A stretch of 64,000 nt of DNA from Chloroherpetonaceae bacterium (lineage in GTDB: Bacteria; Bacteroidota; Chlorobiia; Chlorobiales; Thermochlorobacteraceae). This document shows positions 44,849-52,621 of this stretch, in pieces. The stretch spans positions 61,461 to 125,460 of the forward strand of contig JANWWA010000009.1 of NCBI GenBank assembly GCA_025056565.1, in the 5' to 3' direction. Made by a program: the position numbers and the translations under genes. The stretch's first letter is position 1. Each line of letters opens with the position of its first letter. The notes below the pieces were generated by a model. It was not told the origin of the DNA, ran no database searches, and saw only the letters and a program-made list of their open reading frames with translations.

Positions 44849-45415
44849 ATGATAGAACTGCTATCTCAACCTTGGCCTTGGTATGTAGCAGGTCCGCTTA
44901 TCGGACTGGTCGTGCCAACCTTGCTCATTATCGGTAACAAAACATTTGGCATCAGTTCTTCAATGCGGCATATCTGTGCGGCATGCATGCCGGCAAACAT
45001 AAAGTTCTTCAAATACGACTGGAAAAAAGAGGTCTGGAATCTTTACTTTGTCGGAGGAATTTTCATTGGGGCAATTTTAGCAACGCTCTTTCTCAGCAGT
45101 GGCAAGCCTATTGAGGTCAATCCCAAACTTGCAGAGGAGATTGCAAGCTACGGTATCACTGATTTTAGCCGTCTTGTACCACAGCAACTTTTTTCTTGGG
45201 AGCAGCTCTTTACGCTAAGGGGAGTGCTGATAATGGTTGTGGGCGGTTTCCTTGTGGGCTTTGGCACGCGCTACGCAGGGGGATGCACCAGCGGGCACGC
45301 AATTATGGGACTGTCCACATTGCAACTGCCATCGCTGATTGCTACCATCAGCTTTATGGTAGGTGGGTTTCTTTCGGCAAATGTCCTTTTGCCACTTCTC
45401 TTGAAACTAAACTAA
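44849..45415 (+). CDS. YeeE/YedE-family sulfur transporter subunit (half 1)
   Basis: A 188-residue inner-membrane protein with about four to five helices. The conserved CAACMPAN-like region (IKFFKYDWKKEVWNLYFVGG after ICAACMPAN) and the Gly/Cys motif VGFGTRYAGGCTSGHAIMGL mark the YeeE/YedE (TsuA-like) family, whose members import thiosulfate or handle sulfur through conserved cysteines. Here the family is split in two adjacent genes. RBS AGAGGA precedes the ATG. Confidence 0.88.
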   Translation: MIELLSQPWPWYVAGPLIGLVVPTLLIIGNKTFGISSSMRHICAACMPANIKFFKYDWKKEVWNLYFVGGIFIGAILATLFLSSGKPIEVNPKLAEEIASYGITDFSRLVPQQLFSWEQLFTLRGVLIMVVGGFLVGFGTRYAGGCTSGHAIMGLSTLQLPSLIATISFMVGGFLSANVLLPLLLKLN

Positions 45416-45440
45416 CCAAAAACTTATAAAACAGAAGGTT

Positions 45441-46004
45441 ATGCAGGTAACTGAAGCAAAAAAGAAGGAAACGCAAGGCAACGGACAGGTAACGCAAGCA
45501 GCCGAAGCAATGACAACTGAGGCGAATACCGATTTCGAGGTGCGCTCACTTGATGCAATGTGTGTGAACGAAAGCCATCTCACGCACAAGTGGTACCACA
45601 ACTTGAAATATGTCGCCGTCGGAATTTTGTTCGGTATCGTTGTGGTTAAGGCAGAAATCATTAGCTGGTTCAGGATTCAAGAAATGTTTCGCTTGCAGTC
45701 GTTTCATATGTATGGCGTGATTGGCAGTGCAGTCATAGTAGGTGCAATATCCGTATGGCTCATAAGGAAGTTCAATATCAAAACGATTTATGGCGAGCCT
45801 ATTGAGTTTCACCCGAAGAAGTTTAGCGTGGGGCAAATCATTGGTGGGTTGCTCTTTGGCTTAGGATGGGCTTTGACAGGGGCTTGCCCAGGACCACTTT
45901 ATGCCCAAATCGGCACAGGGGCAACCGTGATTGCAGTTACGCTGCTGAGTGCCATTGCAGGCACTTGGGTCTATGGCTATCTTCGAGAGCGATTGCCACA
46001 CTGA
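45441..46004 (+). CDS. YeeE/YedE-family sulfur transporter subunit (half 2)
   Basis: A 187-residue membrane protein with a charged N-terminal extension (about 1-50) and about four helices (AVGILFGIVVVKAEIISWF and others). The family motif is GWALTGACPGPLYAQIGTGA, with the conserved Cys. It begins 25 bases after half 1, with RBS AGAAGG, and the two likely assemble as one transporter. Confidence 0.88.
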   Translation: MQVTEAKKKETQGNGQVTQAAEAMTTEANTDFEVRSLDAMCVNESHLTHKWYHNLKYVAVGILFGIVVVKAEIISWFRIQEMFRLQSFHMYGVIGSAVIVGAISVWLIRKFNIKTIYGEPIEFHPKKFSVGQIIGGLLFGLGWALTGACPGPLYAQIGTGATVIAVTLLSAIAGTWVYGYLRERLPH

Positions 46005-46053
46005 ACCAAGTTTTTTCTATAACTTTCTTCTAACTACTAAACCTTAACGAAGT

Positions 46054-46701
46054 ATGTCAGAAACGATTGAAACCACAATGCCACGCATTGGCGATCCAGC
46101 GCCAAACTTCAAAGCAATGACCACGCACGGCGAGATAGATTTCTACGAATACAAAAAAGGAAGCTGGGCCGTGCTCTTTTCACATCCAGCAGACTTTACA
46201 CCTGTCTGCACTACTGAATTTATGGGCTTTGCTCAGCGCGCCGATGAATTTGCCAAAATGAATGTCAAGCTCATCGGACTGAGCATTGACAGCATTCACG
46301 CACATGTAGCATGGATTCAAAATATCCATGAGAAGGCTCATGTGAAGATTCCATTCCCTGTGATTGCAGATTTGGATATGGCGGTAGCCAAGAAATATGG
46401 AATGCTGCACAGCGTGAGCTCTACAGCAACGGTGCGTGCAGTCTTCATCATTGACCCCAACAACATCGTGCGACTTATTCTCTACTACCCGATGAATGTG
46501 GGGCGCAACATTGATGAAATCATTCGCTCAATTCAAGCGCTGCAAACAGCGGACGCAAACAATGTGGCATGCCCAGCAAACTGGAAGCCGGGCGAGAAGG
46601 TTATTGTGCCGCCGCCAAAGACTCAGAAAGAACTCGAAGAACGCTTGCAAGGTAAGTATGATGAAGTTGTAGACTTCTATTTAGTGAAGAAAGCGCTCTA
46701 A
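46054..46701 (+). CDS. Peroxiredoxin (1-Cys Prx6 type)
   Basis: A thiol peroxidase of 215 residues reducing hydrogen peroxide, organic hydroperoxides or persulfide-like species. The peroxidatic motif is SHPADFTPVCTTEF (Cys 52), followed by LIGLSIDSIHAHVAWI. The C-terminal extension of the Prx6 class is present (VACPANWKPGEKVIVPPP). Additional cysteine in VACPANW could act as a resolving residue. It follows the YeeE/YedE pair. Confidence 0.92.
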   Translation: MSETIETTMPRIGDPAPNFKAMTTHGEIDFYEYKKGSWAVLFSHPADFTPVCTTEFMGFAQRADEFAKMNVKLIGLSIDSIHAHVAWIQNIHEKAHVKIPFPVIADLDMAVAKKYGMLHSVSSTATVRAVFIIDPNNIVRLILYYPMNVGRNIDEIIRSIQALQTADANNVACPANWKPGEKVIVPPPKTQKELEERLQGKYDEVVDFYLVKKAL

Positions 46702-46707
46702 AATAGT

Positions 46708-46773
46708 GACCGAAAGTTGCCTCACTTCCATAGAAGGCTGAAGGGATAAACTGGGAGTGGGGCAACAGCGGTC
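46708..46773. repeat. 66-nt stem-loop after the peroxiredoxin gene
   Basis: GACCG then GTTGCCTCACTTCC (46708-46729) pairs with GGGAGTGGGGCAAC then CGGTC (46753-46773) through 19 base pairs with two G-T wobbles and an internal loop of AAA/AG, around a 23-base loop. It begins 7 bases after the peroxiredoxin stop and ends 74 bases before the broken sulfide:quinone oxidoreductase gene. No T run follows. It may be a transcript-stabilising or termination structure. Confidence 0.55.
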
Positions 46774-46846
46774 AAAATATAGTTCTTTGGCAAAACATTG
46801 TGTTTGTTCTTTGGAGTAGAGTTGGTAGTGCAAAAAAAAGTTTAAT

Positions 46847-47995
46847 ATGGCAGCCGAAAGAAAACACATTGTCGTTGTGGGCGCAAATTTTGCAAGCTAC
46901 ACAGCGGCACTTGAGCTAAAAGAGATGCTGGGTGACAGGCATGACATTACGGTCATTTCGCCAACGCACAAGTCTCTCTTTTATCCTTCGCTCATTTGGT
47001 TCCCGTTCGGAATCCGCGAAGAAAAGGATATCACCTTCGATGTACGTCCTATCTATGCAAGTCATAAGATTAACTTCATAGAAACCAAAGCGACGCACTT
47101 TGATTTGGACAACCGAAGAGTAGTCCTAGCACAAGGTAAGCCAGTTCGATACGATTATCTGGTCATCGTGACAGGATTTGCAGTAGACTGCGACTATGTG
47201 TCCGGGTTGCGTCAGCACGCCTATTCGCAAAATCCAGGACCAGCAGCGGTAGTGTCAGTGCAGGGCACTGGGTGTTTCGGCGCCGCATATGAGTTTCTCT
47301 TCAATATGCGCTATCAGCTCGCAAAGCACCACCTGAGAGATAAAGCGCTGCTGATTTACATCACTTCGAGCCATACCCAGCGCACTTTGGTATCGGTGGA
47401 TTCGGCAATGCACAAAAAATGTGCGAAATGCTCTTCAAGTTCTATCACATTGACAGTCGATTTAACGTATCAGTAAAAGAGTGTTGCCCTGATGGGGTGG
47501 TGTTAGAGACCAGCGAAAAAATTCCATCAGTCTTTCTGTAGCAGTGCCATGATTTCTTGGCTCAGGGTATGTCCGAAATACACCAGGATTAGGTAACGAA
47601 ATGGGGGGTTATGGAGGTAGGGAATGATGAATCGGCTACCAGCATATCCTGAAGTTTATGCCATCGGTGCAGCAGTAGAAATTAAGCCACCTGAAAAAAC
47701 GGAAAAACCGTGTGGTGTGCCAAAAACCAGTTATCCGACAGAGCAAGTGGCAAAAATTGCTGCCAAAAATATTGTCGCAGATATCAAGAAATTGCCGAAA
47801 CAGTATGAACAGTCTTTTGCGGAGGTGAATGCACTTTGCATTATGGACACCGGCAATAGGGGAATGATGATTGCAGGCGACCATATGTTGCCACCACGAG
47901 AGCATGAGTTCATTATTCCCGGCCCTGAGGCACATTGGGCGAAAGTGGCATTTGAGAAATACTTTGTGCTCACACGAAAGCATGCAATGGTTTAA
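46847..47995 (+). pseudogene. sqr: Broken sulfide:quinone oxidoreductase gene
   Basis: The N-terminal FAD part is intact in frame (RKHIVVVGANFASYTAALEL, SLFYPSLIWFPFGI, QGTGCFGAAYEFLFN). A one-base loss at about 47368-47371 moves the sequence to a second frame: PYPAHFGIGGFGNAQKMCEM and on to KIPSVF. A second loss near 47535 moves it to a third frame (VAVP, FLGSGYVRNTPGLGNEMGGY). In this third frame a TGA at 47550-47552 stands where the family has Trp. A further break leads to the C-terminal part 47624-47995 (LPAYPEVYAIGAAVEIKPPE, CGVPKTSYPTEQ, MIAGDHMLPPREHEFIIPG). About 20 residues before NPGP are also missing. An intact enzyme would oxidise sulfide and reduce quinone. It cannot be made here. 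Confidence 0.85.
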
Positions 47996-48017
47996 TAACT
48001 AAACTTGGAGGGAGACA

Positions 48018-48224
48018 ATGAAACCAAACATCGGCAAAACAGACAAAATCATTCGCTACGCTCTAGGCGGGCTCATCGTTGGTGCAAGTATTTACTACGG
48101 AAACTGGTGGGGAATAATTGTTGGAGTTATCCTAGCAGTAACTGCCACTATCAGCTTCTGTCCACTTTACGCACCATTTAAGATTTCAACACTAAAAGAA
48201 GAAGGCAGTACAGAAAAAAAGTAA
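48018..48224 (+). CDS. DUF2892 small membrane protein
   Basis: A 68-residue protein with two hydrophobic segments (about 13-32 and 33-50) and the family signature NIGKTDKIIRYALGGLIVGA then CPLYAPFKIST. DUF2892 domains are found alone or fused to rhodanese (YgaP-type) and are common in sulfur gene clusters. A strong ribosome-binding site (GGAGGGAG) precedes the ATG. It lies 22 bases after the broken oxidoreductase gene. Confidence 0.88.
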   Translation: MKPNIGKTDKIIRYALGGLIVGASIYYGNWWGIIVGVILAVTATISFCPLYAPFKISTLKEEGSTEKK

Positions 48225-48253
48225 CTTTTTTCAACATTAAACTTTTTGCAACT

Positions 48254-48628
48254 ATGACCACTAAACTCACTTACGAGACCTTCAAGCAAAAGGTCTTTGA
48301 CTTCGAGAAGAATCAAGAGTGGAAATTCGAGGGCGATAAGCCATGTCTCATTGATTTCTGGGCAGAGTGGTGCGGTCCATGCCGAATGATTGCACCAATT
48401 TTGGAGGAGCTGTCCGAAGAGTATAAAGATCAGATTAATATCTACAAAGTTAATACAGAAGAAGAACCAGAGTTAGCAGCCATTTTCGGTATTCGCTCTA
48501 TCCCGTCGCTACTCTTTGTGCCGCTTAATGGACAGCCGAAGATGGCAGCAGGGGCATTGCCAAAGCGAGTCCTGAAAGAAATGATTGACCGCGAGCTGTT
48601 GGGACGACGCATTATCCTAGTGAGCTAA
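48254..48628 (+). CDS. trxA: Thioredoxin
   Basis: A 124-residue thioredoxin with the active site FWAEWCGPCRMIAPILEEL (Cys 40 and Cys 43) and the cis-Pro segment IRSIPSLLFVP. The N terminus has about 20 extra residues compared with E. coli TrxA (FKQKVFDFEKNQEWKFEGDK), similar to some Bacteroidota thioredoxins. It lacks a signal peptide, so it is cytoplasmic. It lies within the sulfur cluster before the CZB genes and a ferredoxin:thioredoxin reductase gene further on. Confidence 0.93.
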   Translation: MTTKLTYETFKQKVFDFEKNQEWKFEGDKPCLIDFWAEWCGPCRMIAPILEELSEEYKDQINIYKVNTEEEPELAAIFGIRSIPSLLFVPLNGQPKMAAGALPKRVLKEMIDRELLGRRIILVS

Positions 48629-48636
48629 GAGCGAGA

Positions 48637-48665
48637 TTGCATAAGGTGCTTAGGTGTGTTATCTT
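48637..48665 (+). promoter_or_regulatory. Promoter of the CZB gene group
   Basis: TTGCAT at 48637-48642 and TATCTT at 48660-48665 are separated by exactly 17 bases, about 42 bases before the first CZB ATG. A ribosome-binding-like AAGGGG precedes that start. This would allow the CZB genes to be made separately from thioredoxin. Confidence 0.6.
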
Positions 48666-48706
48666 TACATCCATTAAGTGTAGTTATTCAATCATAAGGG
48701 GTAAAG

Positions 48707-49198
48707 ATGGCAATCTCGTTTAAGCAGTGGGTTACAAAGCTGGTGCAAAAAGCAAGTGCAGCAGAGGCGCAACTTTCACCCGAGCAGGAGGAAGTTGCGC
48801 CCGAAGCTGTTGACCCTGTAGAGGCAGAAGCGGCGGGGTTGAACTTTCATACGGCAATTATTAGCCATCAAAATTGGAAGGCGCGCTTCAAAGCAATGAT
48901 TGAGAGTGGCATGGCCGAAGCCTTGAACCCTGATGTAATCGCACAAGATAACCAATGTGCCGTTGGTAAGTGGATTTACGGAGTTGCCAAGGAGAAGTAT
49001 GGCGATCATCCGCTCTGGGAAAAATTGCGGGCTGATCATGCATTTTTTCACAGTTGTGCCAGTCGAGTTTTAGCGATGATTATTCGGGGCGATAAACAAA
49101 AAGCATTGCTGGAGATTCAGTATGGTGCATATGCACGGGCGTCTAACGATGTGGTGATGGACTTAGCGATGTTCTACAAAGTGATTAAAGCCAACTGA
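48707..49198 (+). CDS. Stand-alone CZB zinc-binding domain protein, copy 1
   Basis: A 163-residue soluble protein. The CZB (chemoreceptor zinc-binding) signature is complete: His 54 (SHQNWKARF), Cys 84 in NQCAVGKWI, His 111 (RADHAFFH) and His 115, the three-His/one-Cys zinc site. The rest of a chemoreceptor is absent. Known CZB domains sense zinc and reactive oxidants through the Zn-bound cysteine. Residues 1-28 differ completely from copy 2, but from residue 29 (EVAPEAVDPVEAEAAGLNFH) the two are nearly identical, even at the DNA level. Confidence 0.85.
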   Translation: MAISFKQWVTKLVQKASAAEAQLSPEQEEVAPEAVDPVEAEAAGLNFHTAIISHQNWKARFKAMIESGMAEALNPDVIAQDNQCAVGKWIYGVAKEKYGDHPLWEKLRADHAFFHSCASRVLAMIIRGDKQKALLEIQYGAYARASNDVVMDLAMFYKVIKAN

Positions 49199-49732
49199 GC
49201 CTAACTATTGCGCTAAATTGCAGAAAAGGCTGTAATCTAAGGGGGTGGAAAAATGGTATTCAAGTATTGGGTTGAAAAACTACTTCAAAAAAAGCAAGAC
49301 ACTATACAATTAGATATAAGCGATATAGAAGTTGCGCCCGAAGCTGTTGACCCTGTAGAAGCAGAAGCGGCGGGGTTAAACTTTCATACGGCAATTACTA
49401 GCCATCAGAATTGGAAGACACGCTTCAAGGCGATGATTGAGAGCGGCATAGCCGAAGCCTTGAACCCTGATGTCATTGCGCAAGACAATCAGTGCGCAGT
49501 GGGTAAGTGGATTTATGGACCAGCTAAGGAAAAGTATGGTAGTCATCCGCTGTGGGAGAAGTTACGGGCTGACCATGCATTTTTTCACATGTGCGCCAGT
49601 CGAGTTTTGGCAATGATTATTCGAGGTGATAAGCTGAAAGCATTGCAAGAAATTGAACGAGGGGCGTATGCACGGGCGTCCAACGAGGTGGTGATGGACT
49701 TAGCGATGTTTTACAGGTTAGTGAAAGATTAG
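48791..49732 (+). repeat. Tandem direct repeat covering the CZB domains of copies 1 and 2
   Basis: The DNA of copy 1 from 48791 and of copy 2 from 49328 begins with the same 31 bases and stays highly similar to the end of each gene. Differences are mostly silent (for example GAG/GAA, AAA/AAG). This implies a recent tandem duplication or gene conversion limited to the domain-coding part. Confidence 0.75.
49253..49732 (+). CDS. Stand-alone CZB zinc-binding domain protein, copy 2
   Basis: A 159-residue paralogue of the preceding protein. All four zinc-ligand positions are kept (SHQNWKTRF, NQCAVGKWI, ADHAFFH). The N-terminal 25 residues (YWVEKLLQKKQDTIQLDISD) are unlike those of copy 1. It starts at ATG 49253 behind a GGGGGTGG-type ribosome-binding site. 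The shared DNA begins at 49328. Confidence 0.85.
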   Translation: MVFKYWVEKLLQKKQDTIQLDISDIEVAPEAVDPVEAEAAGLNFHTAITSHQNWKTRFKAMIESGIAEALNPDVIAQDNQCAVGKWIYGPAKEKYGSHPLWEKLRADHAFFHMCASRVLAMIIRGDKLKALQEIERGAYARASNEVVMDLAMFYRLVKD

Positions 49733-49780
49733 AATGTCAAGATTGGTAGAATTAAGACATTAATATAACATAAAACTAAA

Positions 49781-50194
49781 ATGATGAGTAATTTAATAAT
49801 GCAAGAAAAACTTGTTCGTTCTGCGCCGATTGATATTGCTGTTGTAAAGGCGATGCATCTTACTTGGAAAATGAGGGTACGTTCAGCGCTGAACGGTGTA
49901 ACAAGTTGGAATGAGGTTCATGCAGAAGAACCCGAAAAGAGTGACATTGGTAGATGGATTCAGGAAGTTGGTTTATGGAAGTATCAAAATGAACCAATTT
50001 TTGAGATGTTTTTAAAGCAACATCAGCTGTTGCACGAAATTGCAACAAATATCAAGAGACTGGCGCTGACAGGTAAAACAAATGAAGCGAGAGTATTGCT
50101 AACAGAGTTAGATAGAGTATCTGAAGATTTTCTTAAACTTATTGATACCTACAAGGGTATCTTGGATGCCTACAAAGAGCAGATAAGAAATTAA
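49781..50194 (+). CDS. CZB-like protein, copy 3, with the ligand cysteine replaced
   Basis: A 137-residue protein with the same helical plan as the two CZB neighbours: His 26 (AMHLTWKMRV), KSDIGRWI aligned with the CAVGKWI motif, His 81 and His 85 (KQHQLLHEIA). The ligand Cys is Ser 54. The three His ligands are kept, so zinc binding may be changed and the redox-active thiolate lost. Residues 95-137 extend the last helix. The codons are A/T-rich compared with most of the window. Confidence 0.75.
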   Translation: MMSNLIMQEKLVRSAPIDIAVVKAMHLTWKMRVRSALNGVTSWNEVHAEEPEKSDIGRWIQEVGLWKYQNEPIFEMFLKQHQLLHEIATNIKRLALTGKTNEARVLLTELDRVSEDFLKLIDTYKGILDAYKEQIRN

Positions 50195-50304
50195 TGTCGC
50201 TGGAGCCTGGGAATAAAAGTTAGATAAAATTAGATGTGATGCAATAGAAGGGAAGTATCATACTTTCAGAGAGACTGTAATTTGGGTTATTGCAAGAAAA
50301 CTTT

Positions 50305-50502
50305 ATGAACCTGAATTGGTTGAAATTGATTGTATTTCTTACACTAGGAGCATTGGGTGGGTTTGCATACTACTACTTTATTGGTTGTGCAAGCGGAACC
50401 TGTCCGATTACGAGTAATCCATATATTAGCACTGCATATGGTGCGCTAATTGGTGCAGTGCTTGGGTGGGAGAGAAAAGCGGAGTCAGGAAAAAGGCGAT
50501 GA
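50305..50502 (+). CDS. DUF6132-like small membrane protein
   Basis: A 65-residue membrane protein with two helices (KLIVFLTLGALGGFAYYYF and STAYGALIGAVLGW) and the signature GCASGTCPITSNPYI between them, which contains two cysteines. This pattern is seen in small Bacteroidota proteins near rhodanese and thiol-redox genes. The frame is open to a TTG at 50290, but ATG 50305 is preferred. Its TGA overlaps the next ATG as ATGA. Confidence 0.8.
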   Translation: MNLNWLKLIVFLTLGALGGFAYYYFIGCASGTCPITSNPYISTAYGALIGAVLGWERKAESGKRR

Positions 50503-51032
50503 AAAAATTCTTTTCTTGGATTTTGCCATTAGGGCTAGCAGCAGCTGCAGGCTTGCTACTGGGAAAGTATGTCATAGTGCCAATACTGTCGCCAAAGCCA
50601 GCTGTATCAGCATTTGCAAGTGCACCTAATTTTACGATTCAAACACTCGATAACAGGTCTTTATCGCTAGCTGACCTGAGAGGCAAAGGCGTGATTATAA
50701 ATTTTTGGGCAACATGGTGCCCACCTTGCCGCGCCGAAATTCCTGCAATGGTTGAGTTGCAGAAGCAATACAGCGATAAATTTACTTTTGTGGGCATCGC
50801 TGTGAATGATCAAGAAGCGAAAGTAAAAGCCTTTGTGGAAGAAAAAGCCATCAACTATCCCGTAGCAATGGATAATGGTATTGCAAATGAATATGCCAAG
50901 CTAATTCAAGGCGGTATTCGTGGTATTCCGACTTCATTTGCAATTGATAAGAACGGAAATGTGATTGATGTCATAGTTGGAATGGGGGATAAAGCAAAGT
51001 TTGAAGAAATTATTAAAAAAACGATTAAGTAA
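50499..51032 (+). CDS. TlpA-like membrane-anchored thiol:disulfide oxidoreductase
   Basis: A 177-residue protein. Residues 1-30 form an uncleaved membrane anchor or signal (ILPLGLAAAAGLLLGKYVIV), and the rest is an AhpC/TSA-thioredoxin fold in the periplasm. The active site is NFWATWCPPCRAEIP (Cys 74 and Cys 77) and the cis-Pro region is GGIRGIPTSFAIDKNG. It is coupled to the DUF6132 gene by ATGA overlap. It likely reduces or rearranges periplasmic disulfides. Confidence 0.9.
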   Translation: MKKFFSWILPLGLAAAAGLLLGKYVIVPILSPKPAVSAFASAPNFTIQTLDNRSLSLADLRGKGVIINFWATWCPPCRAEIPAMVELQKQYSDKFTFVGIAVNDQEAKVKAFVEEKAINYPVAMDNGIANEYAKLIQGGIRGIPTSFAIDKNGNVIDVIVGMGDKAKFEEIIKKTIK

Positions 51033-51046
51033 ACGCTGCTTGTGTT

Positions 51047-51724
51047 ATGCACACCTTGAATAAAAACATGAAACATAGTTCAGTCATGATTGTTATTCTC
51101 TGTCTTGGGATTGCAGCCTGCTCTCAGTCCCAAAAGAGGGGAACAGAAGAACAAAAGACACAAGCGGAAAGAGTGCAAGTGCATCTTAAGCCACTCTCGC
51201 CTGAAGATTCTGCTAAATATCTTGAAATGGGTGATGATATAGTAGGCGAGACGAAGCGCAAAATTAGCACAACATTAATGGAAGCAATGGAAAAGGGCAG
51301 TGTAAAATATGCGGCGCAATTCTGCAATCTGGTGGCTTATCCGATTGTCGACTCAATGTCCAAAGCTCACAATGCACGCATTCGTCGTGTTTCCGACAGG
51401 CCACGCAATCCAAAGGATGCAATGGACGAAGATGAAAAGAAGGTTTTCGCAATGTTCAAAGAAAAGATGAGTCAGCCAAACGCAGAAGTAAAACCAATAT
51501 TAGTGCAGTATGGTGATGGCACAGTAGGTTACTACACCCCAATTAAAATTTCAATGCCAGTGTGCCTGAAGTGTCACGGAGAAGTGGGCAAAGACATTAC
51601 AACGGAAGATTATGCAGAGCTGAAAAGACTTTATCCAGAAGACAAGGCGGTTGGATACAAGGAAGGTGAGCTGCGTGGAATGTTCAGCATTCGATTTACG
51701 AAATCTTATTCTCAAGCAAACTGA
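51047..51724 (+). CDS. Tll0287-like (DUF3365) haem-binding lipoprotein
   Basis: A 225-residue exported protein. The N terminus is a lipoprotein signal with lipobox LGIAAC (Cys 25). The c-type haem motif CLKCH (Cys 173, Cys 176, His 177) lies near the end, in the context TPIKISMPVCLKCHG. The pattern AAQFCNLVAYPIVDSMSKAH is typical of Tll0287-like domains, which bind haem and are thought to sense redox or act as electron carriers. Positioned between the TlpA-like protein and ferredoxin:thioredoxin reductase. Confidence 0.85.
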   Translation: MHTLNKNMKHSSVMIVILCLGIAACSQSQKRGTEEQKTQAERVQVHLKPLSPEDSAKYLEMGDDIVGETKRKISTTLMEAMEKGSVKYAAQFCNLVAYPIVDSMSKAHNARIRRVSDRPRNPKDAMDEDEKKVFAMFKEKMSQPNAEVKPILVQYGDGTVGYYTPIKISMPVCLKCHGEVGKDITTEDYAELKRLYPEDKAVGYKEGELRGMFSIRFTKSYSQAN

Positions 51725-51729
51725 ATCTT

Positions 51730-52131
51730 ATGGCAAAAGAACCAAGTGAAGCATCACTCAAGAAAGTTTGGAAATATGTAGAGCACTATTGGGAAAAGTC
51801 TGGCACCTTCCCACATCCTGACAAGGCTGTAACAGAGTCTGTAGTAAAAGGCTTAGCACTTCACATTGATGAGTTAGGCAAACCGCTTTGCCCGTGCAAC
51901 TTCTACGCTGATAAAAAAGCAGAGGTACAAAAGCGTGACTGGATTTGTGCGTGTGAGGAAATGAAGCGCTACAAATACTGCCATTGTCTGCTCTTCGTAA
52001 CTAAAGAAGGGTTACCAATTACGGAATACTTACCTGAAGGACACGAAGGACGTCAAATTTATGGTCTGGTAAAAGATCCAACGCCTGACAAGGGACGGGA
52101 AGGTGCAAAAGTTACACAAATGCGCGAATGA
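51730..52131 (+). CDS. ftrB: Ferredoxin:thioredoxin reductase catalytic chain
   Basis: Holds a [4Fe-4S] cluster next to a redox-active disulfide and passes electrons from ferredoxin to thioredoxin. The 133-residue protein has all six cysteines in the family arrangement: KPLCPCNFYA (54, 56), WICACEEMKR (73, 75) and YKYCHCLLF (84, 86). No alpha (variable) chain is adjacent. The thioredoxin at 48254 is a plausible partner. Its TGA overlaps the following ATG. Known in cyanobacteria, plants and several anaerobes, including green sulfur bacteria. Confidence 0.93.
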   Translation: MAKEPSEASLKKVWKYVEHYWEKSGTFPHPDKAVTESVVKGLALHIDELGKPLCPCNFYADKKAEVQKRDWICACEEMKRYKYCHCLLFVTKEGLPITEYLPEGHEGRQIYGLVKDPTPDKGREGAKVTQMRE

Positions 52132-52598
52132 TGAAAGTAAGAAATGTATTTGTGAAGATACTGCTGATAGAAGCGGTATCTCTGCTTTTCATTGCAGAGG
52201 AATGTAATGCACAAGCTGTAGAGAAGAAGGCAGTGCAAGAAACAAGTGAGAGCAAGGCAAGTTTTTCAACTAAACCAAATACAACAATGTTTAATTTTTT
52301 CTCACGGCCGACTTATCCAACAATCTCGCCGAGTGCTTTGAAAGAGCGCTTGAAAAAAGAGAAGTTAGTGTTGCTTGATGTGCGTGAGCCTTACGAGCAC
52401 GCTGAGAAACACATTCCGAATTCAATTCTAATTCCTCTTGGCTCACTGCCGCAGCGCGTGAAAGAATTAGAGCCATACAAAGATCAAGAAATCATTGTTT
52501 ATTGCCGTAGCGGTAATCGTAGCGGTCAAGCCTGTGAGTATTTACAGAAGTTAGGCTTCAAAGCAATTAACCTTGAAGGCGGTATGCTGGCATGGTAA
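52128..52598 (+). CDS. Exported rhodanese-domain protein
   Basis: A 156-residue protein with a signal peptide (KILLIEAVSLLFIAEECNAQ) and one rhodanese domain (about 60-156): VLLDVREPYEHAEKHIPNS, the active site VYCRSGNRSGQA (Cys 126) and LEGGMLAW at the end. It acts outside the cytoplasm on sulfane sulfur. The start overlaps the FTR stop, so the two genes are coupled. Confidence 0.9.
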   Translation: MMKVRNVFVKILLIEAVSLLFIAEECNAQAVEKKAVQETSESKASFSTKPNTTMFNFFSRPTYPTISPSALKERLKKEKLVLLDVREPYEHAEKHIPNSILIPLGSLPQRVKELEPYKDQEIIVYCRSGNRSGQACEYLQKLGFKAINLEGGMLAW

Positions 52599-52621
52599 CC
52601 ATACCGAAGGGAGAAAGACAA

